DNA of 53,460 nt from a virus (IMGVR_UViG_3300018432_000008:1-53460); one strand, 5' to 3'. Shown: positions 29,994-38,085, counted from the stretch's first letter. The notes: generated by a model not told the origin, from the letters alone. Made by a program: numbers and translations.

Positions 29994-30666
29994 ACAACCC
30001 TATAAGCGTTGGGGTGCTGGCGAGCCGCTGGACCACCGGCGGCTGAACCACCTGTACGACCGCGCCATCTTCGACGTGCACGTGACGCCGCCGCTGACGA
30101 TGACGCGGCATGGGAACAGCGTGTCGATCGGGCTGGGGACGCTGGACCCGGTGGCGAGAAGGGGGCCGATTTGGCTTCAGCTTACCGGTGAGAGTCCGAC
30201 GCTTGACGGCCACTACTCGTGGAAACAGATGCGCGTCGTCAACGGGCTGATCGTTGATCTGGCGACCATCGTCCTCGTGGAAGATTTCACCGCTCGTGCG
30301 AGCAATTCGGGAACGGGTTGCTGTTTGCCGATTGGAACAAATGTTCAAGCTTCTCTCGTAGATCCCGACGGTGCTGGCAAGACCAGCTACGTCTTCCAGG
30401 CTCCCGGCCTCATGCGTTTCGGCGAAGTTACCGACGACTGGGAGGCGGGCAACACCACTAACATCACGCCCTGCGATGCCAATGGAGCGCCCACGGGTGC
30501 AGCCGCGCGCGACATCAACATATTCCTCCCCACTTCCATCAATCCGCAGGCCGTGCTGCTGTTGACAGGGAACGTAGTCGGGTGGTGGCCGTACCTCGAC
30601 AACACGACCCCCTCTGGCGTTCTCAACGCGCCCCCGCCGGCTGAAGGCTCGTGCCAAGTCCCATAA
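29986..30666 (+). CDS. Tail-tip protein of unknown family
   Basis: A 226-residue protein starting at ATG 29986. It begins MSEQPYKRWGAGEPLDHRRLN, a phrase seen at the front of phage minor tail proteins encoded near fibres. A beta region follows (ISIGLG-type strand, IVDLATIVLVEDF), with a C-terminal half rich in short strands. The stop is shared with the next start (TAATG). Confidence 0.55.
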   Translation: MSEQPYKRWGAGEPLDHRRLNHLYDRAIFDVHVTPPLTMTRHGNSVSIGLGTLDPVARRGPIWLQLTGESPTLDGHYSWKQMRVVNGLIVDLATIVLVEDFTARASNSGTGCCLPIGTNVQASLVDPDGAGKTSYVFQAPGLMRFGEVTDDWEAGNTTNITPCDANGAPTGAAARDINIFLPTSINPQAVLLLTGNVVGWWPYLDNTTPSGVLNAPPPAEGSCQVP

Positions 30667-32201
30667 TGGCTGTCTACCTCATCCATCCAGACGGTCATCG
30701 CATCGTGCGCAACGGCATGTATCTGGTCGGGCAAGAAGACGACCCGTGCTGCTGCGAAGCCGGGCTCGGCATCTGCCGCGCCTGTCCCGCCCAAGGGATC
30801 GTCGGAACATACTCTAACTCCACATCCGCCGCCGCGCCCGGAGGCACCCCAACGTACACCGGACCCACGGTGTTCACGCGCACGGAAGAGACGATCGACT
30901 TCGAGTGGGACGACACGCCGGGCGGCGGGGTGAACGATGCTTTCCAAGTTGAGTGGACAGGGACCATCTATGCGCCCTACACGGGCACGATCACGCTCTA
31001 CGTTGAGGTGTCCAACGCGGCGTTCTATCTGCAAGCCGGCGATTTTTCCGGCGCTGGTATCGCAGAGATTAACGAATGGGGCGCAGTCACAAACGGCGAG
31101 TTCAGTGACACGTTTACGCCGACGCATGGGACATATTACCAGTTCAATCTGCTGTTCCGCAGCCCCGTTGGCACGTCAAGCGTCAAGCTGAAGTGGTCCT
31201 ATACCGGGCAGGCAAAACAGGTCATCCCGGCGAACATGCTGACGGTGCAGCAGGTACCGTTTGCCGCCCCGACTGCGGCCTTGATCACGACGTACTACAA
31301 CGACATCGACCTCACCGAGCCGCCGGCCCACGAAACAACATCCTCGATCATCGACTACTCTCACGCGGGCGAGCCTGTCGCTGGCGTCGTGAACGATGAC
31401 AATTTTTCGATTCGCTTCGAAGGCGTCATCCAAATCCCGACATCGACCACGATCCCCAGCGCGAGCATCGTATTCTCGACGCAGACGACAGATGGTGTGC
31501 GGCTGTGGATCGACGGTTCCAAAATCATCGACGACTGGAATGACCACGGCTCACTGACGACGAACACCGCGAGCGCAATCGTCATGCGGCGCGGCTTCTA
31601 CTCCGTGAAGATGGAGACGTACCACAAGACGGGTACGGCTACCGGCAAGTTGCGGGTGAGCATCGACGGCGGGGCGGCATCGACCGGCAGCACTTATTTT
31701 TCCACCGGGATTGGCGAACCGCTGGCAAGTCAGAAGACGATCACCTTCAGCGGCGTTACGGTCAGCAGCGCCTGTACCGGCTCCGGCCCCAGCGCGATTG
31801 TCGTCTCTGGCGGATTGAGCGGCGTCACCCTTTGCCTTCGGCAAGTTTCCCCGTGCGTATGGGAATACGACAGCCGCTATGATGGCGCTGCGCCAGTCGT
31901 CATTCACGAAAGCGCACTCGCCGCCTGTGCTGGCGCGTCTCTGCAAGCCAACGCCCACTTCGTCGTGCAGATCAATTACTTCACGAGCACGCCAGTTCCG
32001 GGCCTTATCAGCATCATTGCACTGTGGACCAATTCCGAAGGGGTGTCCAGCGGCGGATATTCTTTTTTCGGGAACTCTGCTTTTCGGCGACCTGATGGGC
32101 TATGCAGCAGCGAGATGACTATCCCGAGCACGATCACCAACCCGCTCGCTTGGCCCGCGTACGGTGGCACCGCCGTAATCACTGACGGATGTGATTCGTG
32201 A
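30666..32201 (+). CDS. Tail protein with two PA14-like domains
   Basis: A 511-residue protein. An N-terminal CCCEAGLGICRACPAQG cysteine cluster (about 30-46) precedes PA14-like domain 1 (about 47-195: GTYSN...FQVEWTGTIYAPYTGTITLYVE). PA14-like domain 2 spans about 205-345 (TTYYNDIDL...FSIRFEGVIQIP...TDGVRLWIDGSKIIDDWNDH). A C-terminal beta domain also carries cysteines. PA14 modules bind carbohydrate, so this is a likely receptor-binding or adhesion protein at the tail tip. The cysteine cluster is unusual for a tail protein. Confidence 0.75.
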   Translation: MAVYLIHPDGHRIVRNGMYLVGQEDDPCCCEAGLGICRACPAQGIVGTYSNSTSAAAPGGTPTYTGPTVFTRTEETIDFEWDDTPGGGVNDAFQVEWTGTIYAPYTGTITLYVEVSNAAFYLQAGDFSGAGIAEINEWGAVTNGEFSDTFTPTHGTYYQFNLLFRSPVGTSSVKLKWSYTGQAKQVIPANMLTVQQVPFAAPTAALITTYYNDIDLTEPPAHETTSSIIDYSHAGEPVAGVVNDDNFSIRFEGVIQIPTSTTIPSASIVFSTQTTDGVRLWIDGSKIIDDWNDHGSLTTNTASAIVMRRGFYSVKMETYHKTGTATGKLRVSIDGGAASTGSTYFSTGIGEPLASQKTITFSGVTVSSACTGSGPSAIVVSGGLSGVTLCLRQVSPCVWEYDSRYDGAAPVVIHESALAACAGASLQANAHFVVQINYFTSTPVPGLISIIALWTNSEGVSSGGYSFFGNSAFRRPDGLCSSEMTIPSTITNPLAWPAYGGTAVITDGCDS

Positions 32202-32476
32202 GCGCCGGCATCTGCCACCGATGCAAGAAGCACAAGGTTGTCCCGCTCGCGATGCTGTGCGGCATCAGCGGCAAGAACATCGTGCTCCACGCCGCGGCCG
32301 ACTACTGCCCGCTGAAGCTGTACGGGACTGACGTTGCCGCGCCGGGTTGGGATGAGATGAAGCCGGTCATCGCGCAGCGACCGCCGACGCCGATCCCCGA
32401 GGACTTTGACGTGGAAGCGGAGAAGCGCCGGATGCAGCAGGGCGGATGCTGCGGCTCGCCGGCTACTCTCCCCTGA
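32198..32476 (+). CDS. Small cysteine-rich protein at the end of the tail operon
   Basis: A 92-residue protein starting at GTG 32198 (GTGA overlap). CHRCKKHK, a later HAAADYCPL and a terminal GGCCGSP give two cysteine pairs. It may accompany the cysteine-bearing PA14 protein upstream, perhaps as a partner or chaperone; this is inference. It converges with the minus-strand prepilin gene, overlapping its end by 14 bases. Confidence 0.55.
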   Translation: MSAGICHRCKKHKVVPLAMLCGISGKNIVLHAAADYCPLKLYGTDVAAPGWDEMKPVIAQRPPTPIPEDFDVEAEKRRMQQGGCCGSPATLP

Positions 32477-33278
32477 TGAGCGTTCCGTTGTAGCGGTTGA
32501 TGAGCAACGGAACCGAGTTCTGGTCGATCCACGCTTCCTCGCCGCGCTCCTGTGTCGCGTACGTTCCGCCAGCCACTTCAACGTCGGCGTTTGCAGCGTC
32601 TTCGTCGCCCGCGCCAGCGCCGCCGACGAAGGCTTCGCGATCGAACAGCGCGACGCCATATCCGCTCGTGAGCAACGGGGTAGCCGTCGTCGGGAAGTGC
32701 GTTGCGCCGGCGGGGGCTTGGAACAAGTTCGCGATTCGCGAGCGTGCGCCGTTCACGAGGAAGTCAATGCCCCAGGTCGGGTTGTAGAGCTTTCCGCTGG
32801 CGTCGAACATGATGACGCCGCCGTAGCGGAAGTCGGCGGGGTTCGTCCCGTCCGCGTAGATGTTGTAGCCGATGAATCCATCGTCGGCTCGCGTCGTTCC
32901 GGCGACGGCGGCGTTATCGACGACCTGCGCCGACACGCCTTTCGGCAGCGCCATGAAGTCACGGTCGCCCACGAGTTCAAGATAAACTTGACGATCGCCG
33001 GGGCTTGGGTTCTCGCCGGTGTCATACACCTCCGCGATCATCACCCCGCGGCTCGCATCGTCGATGAAGAACATGATCCCCGTCGGCACCTGAAGCGCGA
33101 TAGCATCGTTACGCGCGCGACCAAGCATGGCGGAAAGGTTATTCTCCGCGCCGTCGATGCTGCGGCTCCCGCTGATCCAGCTCAGCGCCGGGACCGCGAT
33201 CCCGATCAGCAGGACGATGATCCCGATCACTACGAGCACTTCCATCAGCGTGAAGCCGGACTTCGAAACCTTGACCAC
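32463..33278 (-). CDS. Type IV prepilin-like / pseudopilin protein
   Basis: A 271-residue protein. Residues 1-28 are a textbook class III signal: a short basic leader MVKVSKSG, the cleavage site G-FTLMEV with the conserved Glu at +5, and a hydrophobic helix VLVVIGIIVLLIGIAVPALS. A pseudopilin-like helix follows (AENNLSAMLGRARNDAIAL), then a large beta-rich domain of about 200 residues, as in GspH-type minor pseudopilins and planctomycete prepilin-like proteins. Starts at GTG 33278 with AGGAG. A host prepilin peptidase would be needed. It would act in the cell envelope, not the virion, so it is probably lysogenic-conversion cargo. C-terminus WIDQNSVPLLINRYNG is well formed. Confidence 0.8.
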   Translation of the reverse strand: MVKVSKSGFTLMEVLVVIGIIVLLIGIAVPALSWISGSRSIDGAENNLSAMLGRARNDAIALQVPTGIMFFIDDASRGVMIAEVYDTGENPSPGDRQVYLELVGDRDFMALPKGVSAQVVDNAAVAGTTRADDGFIGYNIYADGTNPADFRYGGVIMFDASGKLYNPTWGIDFLVNGARSRIANLFQAPAGATHFPTTATPLLTSGYGVALFDREAFVGGAGAGDEDAANADVEVAGGTYATQERGEEAWIDQNSVPLLINRYNGTLIRGE

Positions 33279-33483
33279 GTTCCTGCTCCTGGCGTAAGTG
33301 ACGCCATTCGAACAAAAGACAGAGGACCATCAGGGGCACACAGCCGGCGGCGAGCACGAACAGGTGATACGTGCTGAGCACCCTGTAATCCCACAGGACG
33401 CGCCCGCCGACGACCACGGCCAGCAAGCCGCAGTAGGCGGTCACGAGCATGGCGCGTCGGCTCATATGATTCGCAAGGTCCAC
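33139..33483 (-). CDS. Small membrane protein encoded upstream of the prepilin
   Basis: A 114-codon frame starting at GTG 33483. The first 68 residues look genuine: a basic start (MSRRAM) and two hydrophobic helices (LVTAYCGLLAVVVGG and YHLFVLAAGCVPLMVLCLLF). The last 45 overlap the prepilin gene by 140 bases out of frame and are Arg/Asp-rich. This two-gene minus-strand unit is probably expressed from the prophage. Membrane location suits a partner or an exclusion protein. Confidence 0.5.
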   Translation of the reverse strand: MDLANHMSRRAMLVTAYCGLLAVVVGGRVLWDYRVLSTYHLFVLAAGCVPLMVLCLLFEWRHLRQEQERGQGFEVRLHADGSARSDRDHRPADRDRGPGAELDQREPQHRRRGE

Positions 33484-33611
33484 GTCCGCATCCTACCCAC
33501 CCGCGCGTCGCACCGGCGTTCGAATCGCTCCCGAATCTCATACCCACCCACGAGCCCCGTCAGACACTTGGCGGGCTGTACCGCAATAGAGCGTACCACG
33601 TCCGAAAAGCC

Positions 33612-33666
33612 TTGACGACCCACCGCCACGGGTTAAACTAGCAGCATTAGTGACACACGTTGTCAC
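33612..33666 (+). promoter_or_regulatory. Early promoter with palindromic operator
   Basis: TTGACG at 33612-33617, 16 bases, then TAAACT at 33634-33639, followed just past the expected start by GTGACA-N5-TGTCAC at 33650-33666. The same hexamer recurs inverted at 36222-36227 and 36282-36287 around the second early promoter. A shared repressor is implied. This would drive the ParB-methyltransferase operon. Confidence 0.65.
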
Positions 33667-33694
33667 ATCTCTGAACCATATCCGAGGCTTGCCT

Positions 33695-35038
33695 ATGACG
33701 GTCGCTGCTGCCCCCACCGTTCGGATTGACCCTGAGTTCCAAGCACTGATCCCGCCGCTGTCTGACGACGAACGGCGGCAGCTTGAAGAAAACATCAAGG
33801 CGGACGGGTGCCGCGATCCGCTGGTGACGTGGAAGGGCGTGCTGCTCGATGGGCATAACCGGCACGAAATCTGTGAACGGCTCGGCATCCCGTATGAAAC
33901 GGCTGAACTTGAATTTACCGACCATGCGTCAGCAAAGGTCTGGATCATCCGCAATCAGTTCGGACGACGGAACTTGGCCCCGTTCCAGCGGGCAGAGTTA
34001 GCGATGGCCCTTGAGCCACTCATCGCGCCCAAGGCCAAGGCAAACCAACGAGAAAGTCGCGGTCGTCACGAAAAGAAATCCATATGCCAGAACTGCAAAA
34101 CCGCGCACTGGCCAGACGAGGGGTGTTCTAAAGGTCCGCAGAAGTCTGCGAACCTTAAGCGAGTTGACACGCGCGCCGAAATCGCTGCCGTGGCTGGCGT
34201 ATCTCACGACACCATCCACAAAGCCAAGGTCATTGCCGCCAAAGCACCTGAGCCCGTGAAGGCCAAGCTGCGCACGGGCGAGATCAGCATCAACGCGGCG
34301 TACAAAGACGTGCGCAAGGCTGAGCGCCGCGAGACGAATGCCACCAAGCAAAAGGATGCCGCCGCCGCGCAACCCGCCCACAAGCTTTGGACGGTCACGA
34401 AAGACGTAGCGGTCGTCAAGTGCGACGCGCTCGTCACCGATCCGCCCTACGGCATCTTAGACGAACCGTGGGAACCCGCTGAGCTTGAAAAGTTTACGCG
34501 CGAGTGGGCGGGGCGGTGGAACGGCTGCGGCGCGGACATCGCACTGATATTTTTCAGCCAGCGTCACCTGTTCGATGGGCGGCGATGGTTCGATGAATCT
34601 CTCGCGTCCTACCAGTTCCAGCAGTTACTCGTCTGGCACTACCCCAACAACAAGAGCCCGCAGAGTCGCCAAGGGTTCAAGCAGACGTGGGAGCCGATCT
34701 ACCTGTACCGACGGCGGGACAGCACAAAGCAAATCCTCGTGGACGGCAGTGAGTGGGGCGATGGTCTGAACGACTTTGACTGTCACGTCGCCGCCGTACC
34801 TCAGTCAAATTTCAACGACGCCGAGGAAAAGCAGCACCCTGCACAAAAGCCGGTCGCCGTGATGCGCTGGCTCGTTGCCGCAGCTACCCGCCCGAACGAT
34901 CTCGTCTGCGATCCATTCTCTGGCAGCGGCACCACGGGCATTGCCGCCACAAAGCTCGGCCGTCGATACCACGGCATCGAAACCAATCCTGAATACCTCC
35001 GCATGTCCGAAGGTCGCCTCGCGCTGTATGGCCGTTGA
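33695..35038 (+). CDS. ParB-like domain fused to DNA methyltransferase
   Basis: A 447-residue protein. Residues about 10-95 are a ParB/sulfiredoxin-type domain (IPPLSDDERRQLEENIKADG, VLLDGHNRHEICERLGI, FGRRNLAPFQRAE). About 145-215 includes an HTH (EIAAVAGVSHDTIHKAKVI). About 240-445 is a beta-class DNA methyltransferase: DPPYG at 249-253 first, and the AdoMet motif DPFSGSGTTG at 406-415 last. It probably methylates adenine-N6 or cytosine-N4 to protect phage DNA. Start ATG 33695 is used because the earlier GTG lies within the operator. First gene of the early operon. Confidence 0.85.
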   Translation: MTVAAAPTVRIDPEFQALIPPLSDDERRQLEENIKADGCRDPLVTWKGVLLDGHNRHEICERLGIPYETAELEFTDHASAKVWIIRNQFGRRNLAPFQRAELAMALEPLIAPKAKANQRESRGRHEKKSICQNCKTAHWPDEGCSKGPQKSANLKRVDTRAEIAAVAGVSHDTIHKAKVIAAKAPEPVKAKLRTGEISINAAYKDVRKAERRETNATKQKDAAAAQPAHKLWTVTKDVAVVKCDALVTDPPYGILDEPWEPAELEKFTREWAGRWNGCGADIALIFFSQRHLFDGRRWFDESLASYQFQQLLVWHYPNNKSPQSRQGFKQTWEPIYLYRRRDSTKQILVDGSEWGDGLNDFDCHVAAVPQSNFNDAEEKQHPAQKPVAVMRWLVAAATRPNDLVCDPFSGSGTTGIAATKLGRRYHGIETNPEYLRMSEGRLALYGR

Positions 35039-35588
35039 ATTCGCCCAACTCTCAACCGTCAAGTTTCAAGAGAAAATGAAACCGGCGGCGCTGAAGGTCT
35101 ACCAGCGGTTGTTCCCTGGTTGCCGGATAGAAGACCTGCGCGCCGAGGGCGTCAAGGTTCATGTCCTAGATAAAGAGTTCGGCATCGACTCACTGCTCAT
35201 CATGCGTTCGCAGCAATGGCTTAGCGTTCAAGAAAAGTACCGGCGAGTGAGCGCGTGGAAATACCGGGAGTTCACGCAGGAGTACATGAACGCGGCGGGG
35301 ACGGCACACGAGTCGCCCGGCGAATGGTTCAAGCTCGGCGCGCAGGTGTATTTCTACGGCTGGGCCGATGAGGAAGAAGAATCGTTCTCGAAGTGGATTC
35401 TGTTAGATATCGCCCGCTACAAAGCGTTGGTTGAAACGCTTGGCGGGTTGGACGTGATCGGCACCTTGCAGCGGAATCAGCGGCACGGACGCTCGACGTT
35501 CTACGCGATCCCCATTGCGAAACTGTCTCGCGCGATGCTCGCAACCAACATCCCCGACATCGGCGGTCGCTATGTCGCTTTTCCGTAA
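35028..35588 (+). CDS. PD-(D/E)XK-like phage protein
   Basis: A 186-residue protein overlapping the methyltransferase end by 11 bases. The motif LDKEFGIDSLL followed by WLSVQEKYRR (D...QxK) and the helices FTQEYMN, GEWFKLGAQVYFYGW, KWILLDIARYKAL match a widespread phage family whose core resembles a restriction-endonuclease fold. Candidate active residues are the Asp of GID, Gln and Lys of VQEK. Its linkage to a methyltransferase is suggestive, but a true restriction pair is not shown. Confidence 0.6.
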   Translation: MAVEFAQLSTVKFQEKMKPAALKVYQRLFPGCRIEDLRAEGVKVHVLDKEFGIDSLLIMRSQQWLSVQEKYRRVSAWKYREFTQEYMNAAGTAHESPGEWFKLGAQVYFYGWADEEEESFSKWILLDIARYKALVETLGGLDVIGTLQRNQRHGRSTFYAIPIAKLSRAMLATNIPDIGGRYVAFP

Positions 35589-35641
35589 ATCACTTGCCCG
35601 CTGATACGGCGTTTGTTAAGGTACAAACGGGAGTCGTCGTT

Positions 35642-35875
35642 ATGCCAAAATCGTACTACGACGTTGAGAAGTACCAGACAATTCTTGAGCGTGACGAACA
35701 GGGAAACCTGATCGAACGCGACTACCAAATCAACCACGAAGCAAAGGTCGTTCGGATGCGGGCGGACCTGACGGATGAGCAGGTGTTCGCCGTCGGCGCT
35801 GAGTTCGGACGCCAGGAACGTGAGCAGCGCAACACGTTCATGGGGTTGCCGCTGGAAGAGATAGACGACGGCTAG
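35642..35875 (+). CDS. Small early protein
   Basis: A 77-residue protein (MPKSYYDVEKYQTILERDEQG...) with GGGAG nine bases before ATG 35642; an earlier TTG in frame has no site. Beta hairpins then a helix (TDEQVFAVGAEFGRQEREQ). No family is recognised. It converges with the regulator gene at 35872, overlapping by four bases. Confidence 0.5.
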   Translation: MPKSYYDVEKYQTILERDEQGNLIERDYQINHEAKVVRMRADLTDEQVFAVGAEFGRQEREQRNTFMGLPLEEIDDG

Positions 35876-36180
35876 TGCTCGACGTGCCGGACCTTGCCAT
35901 CTTTCTCGATGATCGTCCCCCGCAGCGGCGTGCGTTTCTTGCCGCGTGAGTCATCCGCTATTCGCTTCAGCACAATCTCGGCTACCTGCCCACTGTCGCT
36001 GCTTTCAATCTGCCCCACGATCAGGCTTTGCAACAGCCCATCCTGATCTAAGAACCACGTCAACAGGCTGTTGATCGTGTCCTGCTTGCTGATCTTTTTG
36101 CGGTCCGAGAAATCGGACAGCGATTTGTTCAGCGGACCTTCGACACGGATTCTGAGATTTTCGATTTCTGCCACAAACAT
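35872..36180 (-). CDS. Ribbon-helix-helix-like regulator, probable prophage repressor
   Basis: A 102-residue protein. The N-terminal 50 residues have the strand-helix-helix pattern of Arc/MetJ-type repressors: ENLRIRVEGPLNKSLSDFSD, then KISKQDTINSLLTWFLDQDG. A variable C-terminal part follows. It is divergent from a second small regulator at 36292. A palindrome overlaps its own promoter, which fits autoregulation. It is probably the lysogeny-side regulator, on the evidence of orientation. The start follows a TATGGT box after 6 nt, so the mRNA is probably leaderless. Confidence 0.55.
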   Translation of the reverse strand: MFVAEIENLRIRVEGPLNKSLSDFSDRKKISKQDTINSLLTWFLDQDGLLQSLIVGQIESSDSGQVAEIVLKRIADDSRGKKRTPLRGTIIEKDGKVRHVEH

Positions 36181-36291
36181 AGACTAACCATACCCTTAAG
36201 GGTCACTCTACATCCAATGTGTGTCACTCGTGCTACTTTTTTCTTGACGACGCACATTCCCGATGTACGATACTTCCACAGGTGACACATT
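36181..36291. promoter_or_regulatory. Divergent early control region
   Basis: Leftward: TATGGT (36192-36187 on the minus strand) lies 6 nt before the ATG at 36180. A perfect 12-bp palindrome ACCCTTAAGGGT (36192-36203) abuts it. Rightward: TTGACG at 36244-36249, 16 bases, TACGAT at 36266-36271, serving the gene at 36292. Inverted copies AATGTG..TGTCAC (36216-36227) and GTGACACATT (36282-36291) flank the rightward promoter and match the operator at 33650. Confidence 0.6.
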
Positions 36292-36489
36292 ATGCCACAG
36301 AATGAACCGAAGACGAAGTTTGAGACGATCCGCGTGCGGAAGCCCACCCGCGCCAAGCTGCGGGTGTTTAAGAGCGAGAAGAAGTGGTCGTGCGCGGACA
36401 CGGTCGAGATGGCGCTGGGACTGCTGGCCGAGCGTGAGAACGTGGACTTGTCCACCGTCACCCGTCGCCGTCGTGTTGTGCCCGCTTAA
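36292..36489 (+). CDS. Small ribbon-helix-helix-like regulator (Cro-like position)
   Basis: A 65-residue basic protein. A beta strand FETIRVRKPTRAKL is followed by helices RVFKSEKKWSCADTVEMALGLLAE, a plausible Arc-type fold. It is divergent from the 102-residue regulator and would be the first product of the rightward early promoter, as Cro is in lambda-like phages. The assignment is from size, charge and position. Confidence 0.5.
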   Translation: MPQNEPKTKFETIRVRKPTRAKLRVFKSEKKWSCADTVEMALGLLAERENVDLSTVTRRRRVVPA

Positions 36490-36573
36490 GACCACGGGAC
36501 GCAGCATGGTGCATGACATGGCGTGACCGCTATGGGAATCCGCCGCCAACTTTATACCCGCATGGAGACGAAC

Positions 36574-36975
36574 GTGAGCGAGCAAGTGAAGCATACGCCG
36601 GGGCGGTGGCTGATTCAGTACGCCGAGACGAGCGTGCGCTGGCCGGTAATCGTCGTGAAGGACGACACGTACGAAGGTGGCGAGCACGAGATCGCCGAGG
36701 TTTGCGATCATGTCGCCACAAACCACGGCACGTCGATTAAGCCGCGATGGGTAGGGCACCCCGACCGGGAAGAAGGCGAAGCCAACGCCCGCCTGATCGC
36801 AGCCGCACCGGACCTGCTCGCTGCGTGCCGCGCCGTTGACAAGCTAGTTGGCGAATTGATGGCGGGTAGCGCGAAAACGAACCACGGCGCGGCACGGAAC
36901 GCCACGGCATTGATGTTCAGGGAACTGGTCGCCGCCGCCATCGCCAAGGCTGAGCAACCCCCGGTGCTCGTGTGA
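36574..36975 (+). CDS. Widespread phage early protein with AAPDLLAAC motif
   Basis: A 133-residue protein starting at GTG 36574 (GGAG six bases upstream), reading MSEQVKHTPGRWLIQYA. The pattern HTPGRW ... NARLIAAAPDLLAAC is a signature of a very common family of short phage early proteins of unknown function. A C-terminal helix follows. It is coupled by GTGA to the next gene. Confidence 0.65.
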   Translation: MSEQVKHTPGRWLIQYAETSVRWPVIVVKDDTYEGGEHEIAEVCDHVATNHGTSIKPRWVGHPDREEGEANARLIAAAPDLLAACRAVDKLVGELMAGSAKTNHGAARNATALMFRELVAAAIAKAEQPPVLV

Positions 36976-37178
36976 CGCGCCCCGGCGACATCGCATGGAA
37001 CGAGTCCGTGCTACGTCGCGCCGACGAGGTAGGCATCGAAGCTGCTCTTCGTGAGCGTTGCCGGGTGAGCCGGTGGGCGAACGGGAGATGGACAACCGAG
37101 AAGGGAAATGACCATGAACGAGACGACGACGCAGCCCGAGACGACCGACATCGAACCGCCAGCGCCGGACAAATATAG
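36972..37178 (+). CDS. Hypothetical early protein
   Basis: A 68-codon frame starting at GTG 36972 (GTGA overlap). The first 45 residues (GDIAWNESVLRRADEVGIEAALRERC) look coding. The last 22 overlap the next gene out of frame and are Asp/Arg-rich. Function unknown. Confidence 0.4.
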   Translation: MTRPGDIAWNESVLRRADEVGIEAALRERCRVSRWANGRWTTEKGNDHERDDDAARDDRHRTASAGQI

Positions 37179-37346
37179 TCGCGCCGTTGAGTACCTGACG
37201 GCGCACCCGGAAGAGATTCCGCAGGCTTGGTCGCGGCAGGATGTGCATCCCTATGGGTGCTTGTTCTCCTTCGCTGCCCCCGATGACAACGCTGTTGACA
37301 TCACTGGCACCGTGTCATCGCAGGGGCAAACGTGTGGATGCCTGAC

Positions 37347-37354
37347 GATGATTC
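37347..37354. repeat. 8-bp target site duplication, left
   Basis: GATGATTC directly outside the left inverted repeat. The identical octamer lies at 39086-39093 outside the right one. Perfect identity means the insertion is recent, and 8 bp is the duplication size of the IS1595 family. Confidence 0.9.
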
Positions 37355-37388
37355 GGTACTGATATACTTGACTCACCAAAGGAGACAC

Positions 37389-37964
37389 ATGAACGCTGAG
37401 AACTACCAGAACCGACCGACCTATACCGCCACCGCATCGCCCGGCGATGCGCGATTGCCGTTGCACCTGATTCGCGCTTTCGACACCGCGTGGAGCGAGC
37501 GTGTGCAGCGTGGCGCTACGGCTTTTGACCCCATTCTCGTCCGTCACATTCGCGGCCTTTACCAGTGGTGGGTGTGGACCTACTCAGACGTGCTGGATGC
37601 AGGCGACGCGGACCTCCTGTTCGTGGAGGCGATCGTCCGTACGCCGGTGGAAGACCTGATTGCCGCGATGCGCGAGGCCCGTGGACCCTGTGAGATGGCA
37701 GCGGCAGCGTCGGCTGAGTGCGCGGAGATTCCCGGCGCGGATCGTGCCCCGGTCGAAATGGAAATCAGTGAACCGAAGCCGCTACCCGATCAATCCGAAC
37801 GCGATGCCATCGAGGCGAGGGAGCGCGCACGCCAGCCTCTCGCCGGGTTCGGCCCACACATCCTTGGCCTGAGCGATAACGGGGTGTGCATCTTCTGTGG
37901 CGAGCACGCGGAGCGCATTCGATCACACCCAGACATGAAGTGCGTCGTGCGGAGCGGGCGATAA
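37389..37964 (+). CDS. Passenger protein inside the IS1595 element
   Basis: A 191-residue protein with AAAGGAG just upstream of the ATG and an extended -10 (TGATATACT) inside the inverted repeat pointing at it. Residues about 15-100 are helical (LPLHLIRAFDTAWSERV, GLYQWWVWTYSDVLDAGDADLLFVEAIV). The C-terminal 35 carry CIFCGEHAERIRSHPDMKC, a possible small zinc ribbon (C-x2-C-x2-H...C). I do not recognise the family. Its base composition resembles phage genes, so the element may have picked it up from a phage. Confidence 0.6.
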   Translation: MNAENYQNRPTYTATASPGDARLPLHLIRAFDTAWSERVQRGATAFDPILVRHIRGLYQWWVWTYSDVLDAGDADLLFVEAIVRTPVEDLIAAMREARGPCEMAAAASAECAEIPGADRAPVEMEISEPKPLPDQSERDAIEARERARQPLAGFGPHILGLSDNGVCIFCGEHAERIRSHPDMKCVVRSGR

Positions 37965-37968
37965 TGAA

Positions 37969-38085
37969 CTACTTCCTCTTTAGTTTCCTCGCAGGCTTAG
38001 GCTTGTCTGGCATCTCCGACTTCGGAACCTGGACCAGCATCTTCGCGAGTTTGTCGAACGCCCTGAATCCCTTCGGCTTCTTCAC
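37969..38085 (-). CDS. Small basic companion of the transposase (38 aa)
   Basis: Starts at GTG 38085 with a perfect AGGAGG at the right distance, 10 bases after the transposase stop. MKKPKGFRAFDKLAKMLVQV followed by PKSEM and a Lys/Arg-rich tail. Short proteins of the form F..L...LV.VPK.E are often found beside IS transposases. Function unknown, perhaps regulatory or toxin/antitoxin-like. Confidence 0.6.
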   Translation of the reverse strand: MKKPKGFRAFDKLAKMLVQVPKSEMPDKPKPARKLKRK

